Origin: Actinorhabdospora filicis
GTDB taxonomy: Bacteria; Actinomycetota; Actinomycetes; Mycobacteriales; Micromonosporaceae
Reading direction: 5' to 3'
Assembly (NCBI RefSeq): GCF_030269765.1
Contig: NZ_BSTX01000002.1
Coordinates: 1,149,379-1,213,378, forward strand
DNA: 64,000 nt
The number at the start of each line of letters is the position of its first letter. Positions within the stretch are counted from its first letter, which is position 1. The translations under genes and the position numbers were made by a program. Below, piece by piece: positions 26,853 through 35,893 of the stretch. The notes under the pieces were generated by a model. The model was not told where the DNA came from. It did no database searches and was given only the letters and a program-made list of their open reading frames with translations.

Positions 26853-28451
26853 GTGATACGCATGGAGGCTGCCGGGGGGCTGGCGGTTACCACCACAGTG
26901 GACACGTCAGCCAGTCGGGCTCAGCTGATCGCCGATGACACCCCCGCCCGCCTCGCCGCCAAGGACTCCACCCTGTGGGGTCCGGCGGCCGAGGCCGAGG
27001 CGGCGGTTCGACTCGGTTGGGTTGACACCCACGAACGCAGCCGGGAACTTCTGCCCCGCCTGGCTGAACTGCGCACCAAGCTGCGCGCCAAGGGGCTCAC
27101 CCGCGTGGTGCTGGCCGGCATGGGCGGATCCTCGCTCGCGCCGGAGGTCATCACCCGCACCCTGGACGTCCCCCTGACGGTCCTGGACACCACCGACCCC
27201 GGCCAGATCCGGGCGGCGCTGGCGCAGGACCTGGAGAACACCGTCGTGGTGGTCTCCTCCAAGTCCGGCGGCACCGTCGAGACCGACAGCCACCGCCGGG
27301 CCTTCTGGCAGGCCTTCGAGGACCACGGGCTGTCCGACATCGGCGGCCGCTTCGTCATCGTCACCGACCCCGGCTCCCCGCTGGAGACCATCGGCAACGA
27401 GATGGGCGCCGAGGTCATCCTGGCCGACTCCGACGTCGGCGGACGCTACTCGGCGCTCACCGCCTTCGGGCTGGTCCCGTCCTACCTGGCCGGTGTGGAC
27501 GTCGAGGAACTCATCGACCAGGCCGCCGAGTTCGCCGCGTCCAGCCAGGACGAGAAGGAGAACCCGGCGCTGACCCTCGGCGCGGCCCTCGCGTCGCGCC
27601 CGACGGTCACCATCGCCCCCGACGGCTCCGGAATCGTGGGCCTGGGCGACTGGGCCGAGCAGCTCATCGCCGAGTCCACCGGCAAGGACGGCCTCGGGGT
27701 CCTCCCCGTGGTCGTGGACGCGCCCAGTGCCCCCGGCTTCACCGGCGAGGACGTCCTCGCGGTGACCGTCGGCGGTTCCGCGGTGGCGCACCTGCCCACC
27801 TCCGGGCACCTGGCCCTGCCGGACCTGGCGGTCAACGGCCCGCTCGGCGCGCAGTTCCTCGCCTGGGAACTGGCCACCGCCTACGCGGGCAAGCTGATCG
27901 GCATCGACCCGTTCAACCAGCCGAACGTGACCGAGAGCAAGAACAACACCAACGCCATCCTGGAGAAGGGCCTGCCCGACGAGGCGCCCCGCTTCACCGA
28001 AGGCGCGGTGGAGGTCTACGGCGGTGAGGGCGACACCCTCGCCTCGGCGCTGCGCGGCCTGCTCGCCTCCCTCGGCGAGGGCGGTTACGTGTCGGTCATG
28101 GCCTACCTGGACCGCGTCGCCGACGCCGGCGCCGGCGGGCTGCGCGACCTGCTCGCGCGGGCCACCACCGCCCCGGTGACCTTCGGGTGGGGACCGCGGT
28201 TCCTGCACTCCACGGGCCAGTTCCACAAGGGGGGCCGCCCCACCGGCGCGTTCCTCCAGATCACCGGCGCGGTCAGCGACGACCTCGACGTCCCCGGTAA
28301 GCCCTTCACCTTCGGACAGCTCCAGGCCGCCCAGGCCGCCGGTGACCGGCAGGCTCTCAGCAGCCGGTCCTACCCGCTGCTGCGGCTGCACCTGACCGAC
28401 CGTGCACAGGGCATCGCCCAGATTCTCGCAGCGGTCAAGGAGCTGGCATGA
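26853..28451 (+). CDS. pgi: Glucose-6-phosphate isomerase
   Basis: 532 aa. SIS-domain isomerase of the actinobacterial tkt-operon type: [15 protein letters not shown] in the first SIS domain, [13 protein letters not shown] as phosphate-binding loop, and [13 protein letters not shown]. It links glycolysis to the oxidative branch encoded next. GTG 26853 has GAGGTG 6 nt upstream; GTG 26844 overlaps that site. The stop overlaps the zwf ATG by 4 nt. Confidence 0.93.
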   Translation: MIRMEAAGGLAVTTTVDTSASRAQLIADDTPARLAAKDSTLWGPAAEAEAAVRLGWVDTHERSRELLPRLAELRTKLRAKGLTRVVLAGMGGSSLAPEVITRTLDVPLTVLDTTDPGQIRAALAQDLENTVVVVSSKSGGTVETDSHRRAFWQAFEDHGLSDIGGRFVIVTDPGSPLETIGNEMGAEVILADSDVGGRYSALTAFGLVPSYLAGVDVEELIDQAAEFAASSQDEKENPALTLGAALASRPTVTIAPDGSGIVGLGDWAEQLIAESTGKDGLGVLPVVVDAPSAPGFTGEDVLAVTVGGSAVAHLPTSGHLALPDLAVNGPLGAQFLAWELATAYAGKLIGIDPFNQPNVTESKNNTNAILEKGLPDEAPRFTEGAVEVYGGEGDTLASALRGLLASLGEGGYVSVMAYLDRVADAGAGGLRDLLARATTAPVTFGWGPRFLHSTGQFHKGGRPTGAFLQITGAVSDDLDVPGKPFTFGQLQAAQAAGDRQALSSRSYPLLRLHLTDRAQGIAQILAAVKELA

Positions 28452-29971
28452 CCGTCCCCAATCCCCTTCGCGATCCCCAGGATCGGCGGCTGCCGAAGAT
28501 CCCCGAGCCCTGCGCTCTGGTGATCTTCGGCGTCACCGGCGACCTGGCCCGCAAGAAGCTCATCCCGGCCGTCTACGACCTGGCCAACCGCGGGCTGCTG
28601 CCCGCCGCGTTCGTGATCCTCGGCTTCGCCCGCCGCGACTGGGGCCACGGCGAGTTCGAGGACCTGGCCCGGGACGCGGCCAAGAACCACGCCCGCACCC
28701 CGTGGCGGGAGGAGGTGTGGAACCGGCTGGCGGGCAACTTCAAGTTCGTGCCCGGTTCCTTCGACGACAACGCGTCGTTCGACACCCTCAGCGAGACCCT
28801 CGACGAGCTGCGCGCCACGCACGCCATCCAGGGCAACGCCGCGTTCTACTTCTCCATCCCGCCGGGCGCGTTCCCGCTGGTGCTGAAGCAGCTGGAGCGC
28901 ACCGGCGCCGCCGACAACACCGCCTCGGGCGGCTGGCGTCGCGTGGTCGTGGAGAAGCCGTTCGGGCACGACCTGGAGTCGGCGCGCGAGCTCGACGACC
29001 TGGTGGACGACGTGTTCACCGGCGAGGACGTGTACCGCATCGACCACTATCTGGGCAAGGAGACGGTCCAGAACATCCTGGCCCTGCGGTTCGCCAACGC
29101 CCTGTTCGAGCCGGTGTGGAACTCCAACTACGTCGACTCCGTGCAGATCACCATGGCCGAGGACGTCGGCATCGGCTCCCGCGCCGGGTTCTACGACTCG
29201 GCCGGCGCCGCCCGCGACGTCCTGCAGAACCACCTGCTCCAGCTGCTGGCGCTCACCGCGATGGAGGAGCCGGTCGGCTACTCCCCCGACGAGATCCGCA
29301 CCGAGAAGCTGAAGGTGCTGCGCGCGATCACGCTGCCGGAGGACCTGGAGACCTACGCCGTCCGCGGCCAGTACGCCGAGGGCTGGGTCGCCGGTGAGAA
29401 GGTCACCGGTTACCTGGGCGAGGACAACATCCCCGCCGGGTCGACCACCGAGACCTACACCGGCGTCAAGCTGAACATCCAGAACCGCCGCTGGGCCGGG
29501 GTCCCGTTCTACCTGCGGACCGGCAAGCGCCTGCCGCGCCGGGTCACCGAGATCGCGGTGCTGTTCAAGAAGGCCCCGCACCTGCCCTTCCACGAGTACG
29601 ACACCGAGACCCTCGGCCACAACCAGCTGGTCATCCGGGTCCAGCCCGACGAGGGCGTGACGGTGAAGTTCGGTTCGAAGGTGCCGGGCACGGGCATGGA
29701 GCTGCGCGACATCTCCATGGACTTCCTCTACGGCGAGGCGTTCACCGAGTCCAGCCCCGAGGCCTACGAGCGGCTCATCCGCGACGTCCTCATCGGCGAC
29801 AAGACCCTGTTCCCCGACGCCGCCGAGGTGGAGGCGAGCTGGGCGGTCATCGACCCGCTGGAGGCTTTCTGGGCCGGGCGCAAGCCCCACCCCTACGCCG
29901 CCGGGACCTGGGGTCCGGCCGCCGCCGACGAGATGCTCGCCCGCGACGGCCGCACCTGGCGCCGAGCCTGA
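28448..29971 (+). CDS. zwf: Glucose-6-phosphate 1-dehydrogenase
   Basis: 507 aa NADP-linked first enzyme of the oxidative pentose phosphate pathway. Rossmann motif [17 protein letters not shown], substrate loop [21 protein letters not shown] (catalytic His in DHYLGKE), VEKPFGHDL, and a C-terminal [19 protein letters not shown] coupling to pgi. OpcA follows after 22 bp. Confidence 0.98.
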   Translation: MTVPNPLRDPQDRRLPKIPEPCALVIFGVTGDLARKKLIPAVYDLANRGLLPAAFVILGFARRDWGHGEFEDLARDAAKNHARTPWREEVWNRLAGNFKFVPGSFDDNASFDTLSETLDELRATHAIQGNAAFYFSIPPGAFPLVLKQLERTGAADNTASGGWRRVVVEKPFGHDLESARELDDLVDDVFTGEDVYRIDHYLGKETVQNILALRFANALFEPVWNSNYVDSVQITMAEDVGIGSRAGFYDSAGAARDVLQNHLLQLLALTAMEEPVGYSPDEIRTEKLKVLRAITLPEDLETYAVRGQYAEGWVAGEKVTGYLGEDNIPAGSTTETYTGVKLNIQNRRWAGVPFYLRTGKRLPRRVTEIAVLFKKAPHLPFHEYDTETLGHNQLVIRVQPDEGVTVKFGSKVPGTGMELRDISMDFLYGEAFTESSPEAYERLIRDVLIGDKTLFPDAAEVEASWAVIDPLEAFWAGRKPHPYAAGTWGPAAADEMLARDGRTWRRA

Positions 29972-29993
29972 TGACGAACCGAGGAGTATCCAA

Positions 29994-30941
29994 GTGATCG
30001 CGTTGTGGGACACCACGGCCACCGAGGTCGTGAAGGCCCTCGCCGCCGAGCGGCACAGCTCCGGCGGCCTCACCAGCGGTCTGGCGCTGAACCTGGTCGT
30101 CATCGTCGACGAGAAGGGCGAGCGCGAGGCCGAGGCGGCGCTCACGCACGCCGCGCAGCAGCATCCGTGCCGTCTGCTGATCGTGGTCCGCCGCGATCAC
30201 GAGCAGACCGCGCCGCGGCTGGACGCCGAGATCGTGGTCGGCGGGCGGCTGGGCCCGTGCGAGGCGGTCGTCATGCGCGTCTACGGTCCCCTGGTCGAGC
30301 ACGCCGAGTCGGTGGTCATGCCGCTGCTGGCGCCCGACGTGCCGGTGGTGACCTGCTGGTTCGTGCCGCCGCCGGCGCACACCACGGAGGACCCGCTGGG
30401 GGCGTTCGCCGACCGGCGGATCACCTACAGCGCGCGTTCGGCCGATCCGGTGGCCTCGCTCCAGGGCCGGGCCCGGGACTACAGCCCCGGTGACACCGAC
30501 ATCTCCTGGACGCGCATCACCTACTGGCGTTCGCTGATCGCGTCGGCCTTCGACACCGCCACGGCCCCGGCCACGGCGGTGACGATCGCGGCGAAGGCCA
30601 GCGACCCCAGCGCGGTGCTGATGTCGGGCTGGCTGGGCGGGCGGCTGGGCGTGGTCCCGACGATCGTGGACACCGACGTCGTGCGCGACTCGGAGAACCT
30701 GCCGGCGATCAAGGGCGTCACGTTCACCCTGGCCGACGGGCACGAGATCGCCATCGACCGCGACGCGGAGGGCAACACGCTGCTGCGCCGCACCGGTTTC
30801 CCCGACCGGACGCAGACCATCAAGGGCCGGACCCTGGGTGAGCTGCTGGCCGAGGAGCTGCGGCACCTCGACCCCGATCAGCCCTACGAGCAGGCTCTGG
30901 GCAACGCCACCGGGCACCTGAAGCCGGCGGCGTCCTCGTGA
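29994..30941 (+). CDS. opcA: OpcA, glucose-6-phosphate dehydrogenase assembly protein
   Basis: 315 aa. OpcA is an actinobacterial/cyanobacterial activator or assembly factor of G6PDH. Conserved segments are the N-terminal IALWDTTATEVVKALAAER, LLIVVRRD, VVTCWFVPPPAHTTEDPLG, and WTRITYWRSLIASAFD. Placement directly after zwf matches its role. GTG start with GAGGAG upstream; GTGA overlap with pgl downstream. Confidence 0.96.
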   Translation: MIALWDTTATEVVKALAAERHSSGGLTSGLALNLVVIVDEKGEREAEAALTHAAQQHPCRLLIVVRRDHEQTAPRLDAEIVVGGRLGPCEAVVMRVYGPLVEHAESVVMPLLAPDVPVVTCWFVPPPAHTTEDPLGAFADRRITYSARSADPVASLQGRARDYSPGDTDISWTRITYWRSLIASAFDTATAPATAVTIAAKASDPSAVLMSGWLGGRLGVVPTIVDTDVVRDSENLPAIKGVTFTLADGHEIAIDRDAEGNTLLRRTGFPDRTQTIKGRTLGELLAEELRHLDPDQPYEQALGNATGHLKPAASS

Positions 30942-31708
30942 CCACGTCCAGCGTGGTCGTCCACCGCGACGCCGAACTGCTGGCGCAGGCGGTGGCGGCC
31001 CGGCTGATCGTGCGGCTGATCGACGCGCAGGCCAAGCGGGGTACCGCCGGTGTCGTGCTGACGGGCGGGCGCATCGCCGACCGCATCCACAAGGCGGTGC
31101 GGGACAGCCCGGCGCGGGACGCGGTGGACTGGTCCCTGGTGGACTTCTGGTGGGGCGACGAGCGTTTCCTGCCCTCCGGTGACGCCGAGCGCAACGAGAC
31201 GCAGGTGCGGGAGTCGCTGCTGTCGGCGCTGCCGGTGGAGCCGAAGCGGGTGCACGCGATGCCCGCCTCGGACGGTCCCGACGGCGAGGACCCGGAGGCC
31301 GCGGCCGCGCGGTACGCCGCCGATCTGGCCGATGCCGCGCCGGGCGACCTGGATCTGCCGGTCTTCGACGTGGTGATGCTCGGGGTGGGCGAGGACGGTC
31401 ACGTCGCGTCGCTGTTCCCGGGGCATCCGGCCGTCTACGACGAGCGGACGGCGGTGGCGGTGCGCGGCGCGCCCAAGCCCCCGCCGACGCGGGTCTCGCT
31501 GACCCACCGGGCCATCAACAGCGGCCGCGAGGTGTGGCTGCTGGGTTCGGGTTTCGGGAAGGCGACGGCGGTCGGCCGGGCCCTGTCCGGCGGCGGTCCG
31601 GTGCAGATCCCGGCGGCGGGCGCGCACGGTACGAAGGCCACCCGCTGGCTGCTGGACGCCGACGCGGCCATCGAGCTGCCGCCGAGGTTCCACTCGCTCA
31701 ACAAGTGA
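30938..31708 (+). CDS. pgl: 6-phosphogluconolactonase
   Basis: 256 aa NagB/devB-type lactonase hydrolysing the G6PDH product. VDFWWGDERFLPSGDAERNE (catalytic region), VMLGVGEDGHVASLFPGHP and RVSLTHRAINSGREVWLLGSG are family motifs. Last gene of the operon; followed at once by a strong terminator. Confidence 0.97.
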   Translation: MTTSSVVVHRDAELLAQAVAARLIVRLIDAQAKRGTAGVVLTGGRIADRIHKAVRDSPARDAVDWSLVDFWWGDERFLPSGDAERNETQVRESLLSALPVEPKRVHAMPASDGPDGEDPEAAAARYAADLADAAPGDLDLPVFDVVMLGVGEDGHVASLFPGHPAVYDERTAVAVRGAPKPPPTRVSLTHRAINSGREVWLLGSGFGKATAVGRALSGGGPVQIPAAGAHGTKATRWLLDADAAIELPPRFHSLNK

Positions 31709-31715
31709 CCCGAAG

Positions 31716-31747
31716 AGAGGGGCCCGCGTGAAAACGCGGGCCCCTCT
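31716..31747. terminator. Bidirectional terminator, pentose-phosphate operon / small basic ORF
   Basis: 14-bp stem (31716-31729 and 31734-31747) closed by a GAAA tetraloop, 8 bp past the pgl stop. It lies between convergent genes. Confidence 0.88.
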
Positions 31748-31757
31748 TCGTCACTTC

Positions 31758-31913
31758 TCAGCGCCCCTGGTGGCGGCGCATGCGGCGGCTCCAGGCCAGG
31801 GAGGCCGCGTAGAACGGCAGCCAGTTACCCGGGCGGGTGCGGTCGCGCCGGTGGGCACGCCCGTCGCGGGTTCCCATGGCGGCGGTGACCATCTTGCGCC
31901 TGATCCTCAGCAT
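31758..31913 (-). CDS. Small basic hypothetical protein (51 aa)
   Basis: Reads MLRIRRKMVTAAMG through GNWLPFYAASLAWSRRMRR to the stop at 31758. It is very basic with one short amphipathic/hydrophobic stretch. Support: intact frame with high GC in third positions, an AAGGCGAG-like site before ATG 31913, and a terminator just past its end, convergent with pgl. Internal ATGs 31892 and 31877 are alternative starts. Function unknown; it could be a nucleic-acid-binding or membrane-associated microprotein. Confidence 0.45.
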   Translation of the reverse strand: MLRIRRKMVTAAMGTRDGRAHRRDRTRPGNWLPFYAASLAWSRRMRRHQGR

Positions 31914-32184
31914 GCGGCTCGCCTTCGTCTCGGCATTCTCTGCCCGGCCACGCGATCACGGTGGCCTGGCGACGATCGTGCACCGTCCACGCGTGGCTGT
32001 CCACTGTATTGACGCGCCCGTGAGTTACCAGGGGGTAGCGCGGAGGCGTCGCGCGGCAATACCATGGCCGATGTCCGTCCAAACGGGACGGAGCCGTACC
32101 GGTCGGGACGATCTTCGTCCGGCCGGGGCGCGCTCCCCCGGCTCGGGCCGGGGGACCCTCCCACACGGAAACGAGGAACCTCAC
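31914..32184 (+). other. Intergenic leader region of the secreted protease
   Basis: 271 bp with no convincing gene. It holds a TTGACG at 32009-32014 without a good -10 at standard spacing. An 8-bp GC-only hairpin (32135-32142 and 32147-32154, 4-nt loop) lies 30 bp before the protease start and may be a 5'-UTR structure. Confidence 0.4.
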
Positions 32185-33135
32185 ATGCGATCAGCCAGAC
32201 TCGCCGTCCTCTCCGTCTTAACCGCCGCGGCCGTCGTCGCCGCGCCCCTCGCCGCCTCGGCGAAGGACGGCGGCATCGACTCCCGCGTCGCCCACCCGTC
32301 CGCCGTCAGCGCCTCGGCCCAGCTGGACGCCCTGCGCTACTGGACGCCGGAGCGGATGAAGTCCGCGACTCCCCTCGACATCACGGTCGACACACTTCCC
32401 GGCACGTCCACCGACGTCGCCAAGGGCGAGCCGCAGACCATCACCCCCCTCTCCCCCACCAACGGCGGCGGCCAGTGGACCGGCGGCGGCAAGGTGGTCA
32501 CGACCTCCGGCCGCGTCTTCTTCACGTTCCAGGGCAAGAACGCCTCCTGCTCCGGCAACGCCCTCACCAGCGGCAACAAGAGCACCGTCGTCACCGCCGG
32601 GCACTGCGTGAAGTACCAGGGCGCATGGCACACCAACTGGGTCTTCGTGCCCAACTACAACAACGGCAACCGTCCCTACGGCACCTGGACCGGCCGCCAG
32701 CTGCTGTCCACGCCGCAGTGGATCGCCTCCGAGGACATCAACTACGACGTCGGCATGGCCGTGGTGAACCAGCTGAACGGCGCGTACCTGACCGACGTCG
32801 TCGGCGGCCAGGGCATCGCCTTCAACCAGCCGCGCGGTGTGCAGGTCTACGACTTCGGCTTCCCCGCCGCCGCCCCCTATGACGGTGAGAAGCTGATCTA
32901 CTGCTCCGGCGTCACCATCAACGACTTCCTGCTCAGCCAGGACATCGGCCTCAAGTGCGACATGACCGGCGGCTCCAGTGGAGGGCCGTGGTTCAGGTCC
33001 TTCAGCGAGTCCACCGGCGTCGGTATCCAGACCTCGGTGAACAGCTTCAAGTACAACTTCTTGCAGACGTACATGTTCGGGCCGTACTTCGGTAACGACG
33101 CCCAGACCCTCTACAACAGCGCGCAGGCCGCATAG
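32185..33135 (+). CDS. Secreted trypsin-like serine endopeptidase
   Basis: 316 aa. Signal peptide (MRSARLAVLSVLTAAAVVAAPLAASA) and a pro-like region to about residue 100. The chymotrypsin-fold domain has the triad His in VVTAGHCVKYQG, Asp in INYDVGMAVV and Ser in MTGGSSGGPWF. Cys pairs (ASCSGN/GHC; YCSG/KCDM) suggest two disulfides. Type resembles Streptomyces/Nocardiopsis extracellular glutamyl-endopeptidase-like enzymes; specificity is not certain. GAGGAA site upstream of ATG 32185. Confidence 0.95.
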   Translation: MRSARLAVLSVLTAAAVVAAPLAASAKDGGIDSRVAHPSAVSASAQLDALRYWTPERMKSATPLDITVDTLPGTSTDVAKGEPQTITPLSPTNGGGQWTGGGKVVTTSGRVFFTFQGKNASCSGNALTSGNKSTVVTAGHCVKYQGAWHTNWVFVPNYNNGNRPYGTWTGRQLLSTPQWIASEDINYDVGMAVVNQLNGAYLTDVVGGQGIAFNQPRGVQVYDFGFPAAAPYDGEKLIYCSGVTINDFLLSQDIGLKCDMTGGSSGGPWFRSFSESTGVGIQTSVNSFKYNFLQTYMFGPYFGNDAQTLYNSAQAA

Positions 33136-33148
33136 GCACAGGCGACGG

Positions 33149-33180
33149 CGCCCGGCCCACCACGGTGGGCCGGGCGTTTT
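33149..33180 (+). terminator. Terminator of the secreted protease gene
   Basis: Perfect 12-bp inverted repeat (33149-33160 and 33165-33176), 4-nt loop, then TTTT; a textbook intrinsic terminator. Confidence 0.92.
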
Positions 33181-33197
33181 CCGTGCCCGGGGAGTGC

Positions 33198-33233
33198 GGA
33201 ACGCCCGCCCTCCGGGGAGTGGGCGGGCGTTCC
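33198..33233. terminator. Second stacked hairpin
   Basis: Perfect 13-bp inverted repeat (33198-33210 and 33221-33233), 10-nt loop, between the convergent protease and propeller genes. Confidence 0.65.
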
Positions 33234-33239
33234 CGGGGC

Positions 33240-33267
33240 GGTGCCGGCTTCCGTCAAAGCCGGCACC
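33240..33267. terminator. Third stacked hairpin, probably terminating the propeller-like gene
   Basis: Perfect 11-bp inverted repeat (33240-33250 and 33257-33267), 6-nt loop, about 41 bp past the minus-strand stop at 33309. Confidence 0.65.
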
Positions 33268-33308
33268 GGGTCTTCGGGATCCGGGCGTTTCGTGCGCGAA
33301 GAGGGCGG

Positions 33309-34244
33309 TCAGACGCTCAGATCGTTCTGATCGAAGTAGTTCAGGAAGTTGTAGAGGTAGGTGATGTCGACGGTGACCCTCCCTGCGCGTCCCGTGTCGA
33401 CCCAGCCGACGTCGAAGCCGTTCCAGCCGCCGTACCAGGCGCCGTTCGAGTAGCGATAGGCCACGAAGACGCGCCCGCCGACCGCGGCCACGACCCGGGA
33501 GTCGCCGCCGTCCGGCGGGCTCCAGGCCTGCGCGGCTATGCCCACACTGGTGGCGGCACCACCGCTGTAGATGAGTGAGAAGCCCGCCCAGGCGCCGCTC
33601 TGGTAGCGGGCGGTGTGCCTGATCTGGCCGGAGGTGACGGCGACGAGCTGGAGGTTGTTCTCCCCGTCGACGGCGACATCGACGTCGCTGACATCGGATC
33701 CGGCGTAGTTGGGGTAGGACATCCAGGGGGTCCAGTCGCCCGCCCAGTGGCGGACGCGATGATAGAGCCGACCACCGATCACCGCGGCGATGTGGGCGTC
33801 GCCGTTGGTCTGGACCGCGATGGACACGTCCTGGGCCGCTGGCGCGTTATAGATGGTCTCCCAGCCCGTCCAGTTCCCGTTGGGAAGACGGACGATGTGC
33901 CAGAGGAATCCGTTGATGACCGCCACCACCTGGAGACCCAGGTTCGGGTCGTACGTGGCGTCGACCCTGGTCGCGCCGGTCGCGGTGTAAAGGGCGTTCC
34001 ACCTGCCGTTCCAGGTGATGCCCGGGCCGTCCTCCCGATGATAGATGTGGCCGTCCTGGGCCTTCAGGCTGTGGCGCATACCGTCGAGGGTGCTCGTGAC
34101 GGTGACCGACGTCGTGCCGACCGGGTCCGGCGGCGGGATCGCCGACGCGGGCGCCGCCGTGGCCGTCAGCAGACCCGCGGTGAGCGCCAGTCCCGCGATC
34201 AGTGACGCCGCTCGTCTGCCGAGTCCGGCGAGAGTGGTCCTCAT
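33309..34244 (-). CDS. Secreted PLL-like beta-propeller protein (hypothetical)
   Basis: 311 aa with a signal peptide ending near PASAIPP. The mature protein consists of about 45-residue repeats of the pattern hhAVhxGxhxHxxRxxxGxWxxW: LQVVAVINGFLWHIVR, AHIAAVIGGRLYHRVR, LQLVAVTSGQIRHTAR, SRVVAAVGGRVFVAYR. Each ends in a GNWTGW/GDWTPW/GAWAGF turn. This is the style of PLL-type lectin propellers, but sugar binding is not proved. GGGGAG site 6 nt before ATG 34244. Confidence 0.8.
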   Translation of the reverse strand: MRTTLAGLGRRAASLIAGLALTAGLLTATAAPASAIPPPDPVGTTSVTVTSTLDGMRHSLKAQDGHIYHREDGPGITWNGRWNALYTATGATRVDATYDPNLGLQVVAVINGFLWHIVRLPNGNWTGWETIYNAPAAQDVSIAVQTNGDAHIAAVIGGRLYHRVRHWAGDWTPWMSYPNYAGSDVSDVDVAVDGENNLQLVAVTSGQIRHTARYQSGAWAGFSLIYSGGAATSVGIAAQAWSPPDGGDSRVVAAVGGRVFVAYRYSNGAWYGGWNGFDVGWVDTGRAGRVTVDITYLYNFLNYFDQNDLSV

Positions 34245-34352
34245 ACCGTGCTCCCCTCGATAGTGGGCTCGGGCGGTCCCCCGCCCATCAGGACGATCCC
34301 GCCTTCCGCAAAGCGCGCGCTAAGAAATCGCTAAGCGCCACGGGCGGGCGGT

Positions 34353-34584
34353 GTGGGGACCGTCGCGCACGGGATCGCTCCCCCGAGTCGCCGTTTCGAC
34401 TGGACGCGGGCCGAGGAGGTCTACGAGCTGACCACCGACGCCGTGCGCCTCGACGACGTGGTAAGCATGGAGCAGGTCAAGGAGCCTCTCCAGGCGGGTT
34501 TCCTGGCCGCCGCTGCCACCGGCCGCCATCGCCGGACTCGCCACCGGGTACGCCGTCTTCCGGCGGACCGGTCGGCACGAGTGA
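34353..34584 (+). pseudogene. Frameshifted small membrane-protein ORF (candidate)
   Basis: One frame gives a protein-like, GC3-rich run containing FDWTRAEEVYELTTDAVRL and MEQVKEPLQAGFL. About 20 codons later a different frame reads PAAIAGLATGYAVFRRTGRH and stops at 34582-34584; that run looks like a single membrane helix with basic stop-transfer end. The total of 232 nt is one base over a multiple of three. A 1-nt indel (biological or sequencing) near 34490-34525 would unite them into about 76 aa. No known family. Confidence 0.35.
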
Positions 34585-34623
34585 GTCGCACCACGGGTGC
34601 GTCCACCGTGGAGCGGAATGCGC

Positions 34624-34629
34624 GACAAT
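34624..34629 (+). promoter_or_regulatory. -10 box of the SRPBCC gene (leaderless)
   Basis: GACAAT, 6 nt upstream of GTG 34636; same arrangement as the metallophosphoesterase gene. Confidence 0.45.
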
Positions 34630-34635
34630 CCCCGT

Positions 34636-35079
34636 GTGAAGCCGATCGACCACAGCGCCGACACCACCGCCTCCCCGGCGACGGTGTACGCGCTGCTGCG
34701 CGACGGCAGCACCTGGCCGCTGTGGTCACCGCTGGAGCGCTTCGAGCTCCAGTCGCCCGGCGAGTTCGAGGCGGAGGGACCGGGGGCGGTCCGTCACTTC
34801 GGCACCGGGCGCGCGCACTCGATCGAGGAGATCGTGGAACTGGTGCCCGACCGGCGGCTGAGCTACGTGCAGCTGGAGGGCCTGCCGCTCAGGGACCACC
34901 GGGCCGACATCGACATCACACCCACCGCAGGGGGCTGCCGGGTGCGATGGCGTTCGACGTTCAAGGCGCGCGTGCCGGGCACCGGGTGGATCTACCGGGC
35001 CGCGCTCGACAGGTTCACCGGGCGGTGCGTGCGGGGATTCGCCGTGTACGCCGCCGAACATGACGTAACGGTGTCCTGA
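34636..35079 (+). CDS. SRPBCC-family (START-like) protein
   Basis: 147 aa polyketide-cyclase/dehydrase-like helix-grip protein: VKPIDHSADTTASPATVYALL, DGSTWPLWSPLERFELQSPG, EEIVELVPDRRLSYV, GCRVRWRSTFKAR. These bind hydrophobic ligands; the role is unknown. GTG 34636 is preferred over 34597 since homology starts at VKPIDHS and a GACAAT box is 6 nt upstream. Confidence 0.88.
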   Translation: MKPIDHSADTTASPATVYALLRDGSTWPLWSPLERFELQSPGEFEAEGPGAVRHFGTGRAHSIEEIVELVPDRRLSYVQLEGLPLRDHRADIDITPTAGGCRVRWRSTFKARVPGTGWIYRAALDRFTGRCVRGFAVYAAEHDVTVS

Positions 35080-35134
35080 TGCGGGCCGGAGGACGCCCGG
35101 CGCGCATCAGGACACCGGTAGCGGAAGACCCCGG

Positions 35135-35476
35135 CTATTCTCCGCGCCGACGGCGGAGGTTGGCCAGGGCCTCTTCGAGCAATGCGGCGCCGTCGGCCTC
35201 GGAGCGGCGCTCCATGACGTAGGCGATATGGGTCTTGAAGGGCTTCGCGTGCGGCCGTTCCGGGGGCGCTTCCCGGTCCGGCCCGGCCGGGAGACCACAG
35301 CGGGTGCAGTCCCAGGTCTCGGGCGGCTGGACGTCGAGAGCGAACGACGGACGGGTCTCATGGAGGTTGGCGCACCAGTAGCTGATGAACTGCCGTGGTG
35401 CCGGTTCGCCTCGCTCGATGAACCGGGCGGGTCCGGAGCCAATGCGAGTACCACGGATGGCGTTGCCACTTGCCAC
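35135..35476 (-). CDS. rbpA: RbpA, RNA polymerase-binding protein
   Basis: 113 aa actinobacterial transcription factor that binds the beta subunit and group 1/2 sigma factors and stabilises open complexes. The N-terminal MASGNAIRGTRIG tail, the core with WCANLHETRPSFA and WDCTRCGLPAGPD (zinc ligands), the basic PHAKPFKTHIAYVMERRS linker and the C-terminal sigma-interaction helix are all present. GTG start with AGGAG 6 nt upstream. Confidence 0.98.
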   Translation of the reverse strand: MASGNAIRGTRIGSGPARFIERGEPAPRQFISYWCANLHETRPSFALDVQPPETWDCTRCGLPAGPDREAPPERPHAKPFKTHIAYVMERRSEADGAALLEEALANLRRRRGE

Positions 35477-35533
35477 GTTCCGCTCCTGTCACAGGGGGGC
35501 TGCTGTGCGGGGCGCAAGACGCAGGTATGCACA

Positions 35534-35563
35534 ATGCGCGCGGCCCGAAGGGGCCGCGCGCAT
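35534..35563 (-). terminator. Terminator of secG
   Basis: Perfect 13-bp inverted repeat (35534-35546 and 35551-35563), GAAG loop, 35 bp past the secG stop. Confidence 0.82.
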
Positions 35564-35597
35564 GAGTCTAAGATGATTCGGGCTCAGATGGAAGACC

Positions 35598-35837
35598 TCA
35601 GCTACCGCCGGACTTCAGCAGAACACCGAACGCCACGATGCACGCCAGCCACAGGACCCCGATCACGATGGTGATGCGGTCGAGGTTCTTCTCGGCGACC
35701 GAGGAGCCGCTGAGGTTGGACGTGACACCGCCGCCGAACATGCTGGAGAGACCACCGCCCTTGCCCTTGTGCAGCAGAACGAGCACGATCAGCAGCACGC
35801 TGGTGAGCAGCAGGCCACCGACGAGCGCATAGGCCAT
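35598..35837 (-). CDS. secG: SecG, protein translocase subunit
   Basis: 79 aa, two membrane helices (LVGGLLLTSVLLIVLVLLH and ITIVIGVLWLACIVAFGVLL) flanking the conserved cytoplasmic loop KGKGGGLSSMFGGG. Accessory subunit of SecYEG. It normally sits beside tpiA; here the orphan binding protein and a terminator intervene. Confidence 0.97.
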   Translation of the reverse strand: MAYALVGGLLLTSVLLIVLVLLHKGKGGGLSSMFGGGVTSNLSGSSVAEKNLDRITIVIGVLWLACIVAFGVLLKSGGS

Positions 35838-35893
35838 CTTGACTGTCCCTTCTTAGGCACGAACCGGCCCAGCTTAGCCGACCGACCGCGATC

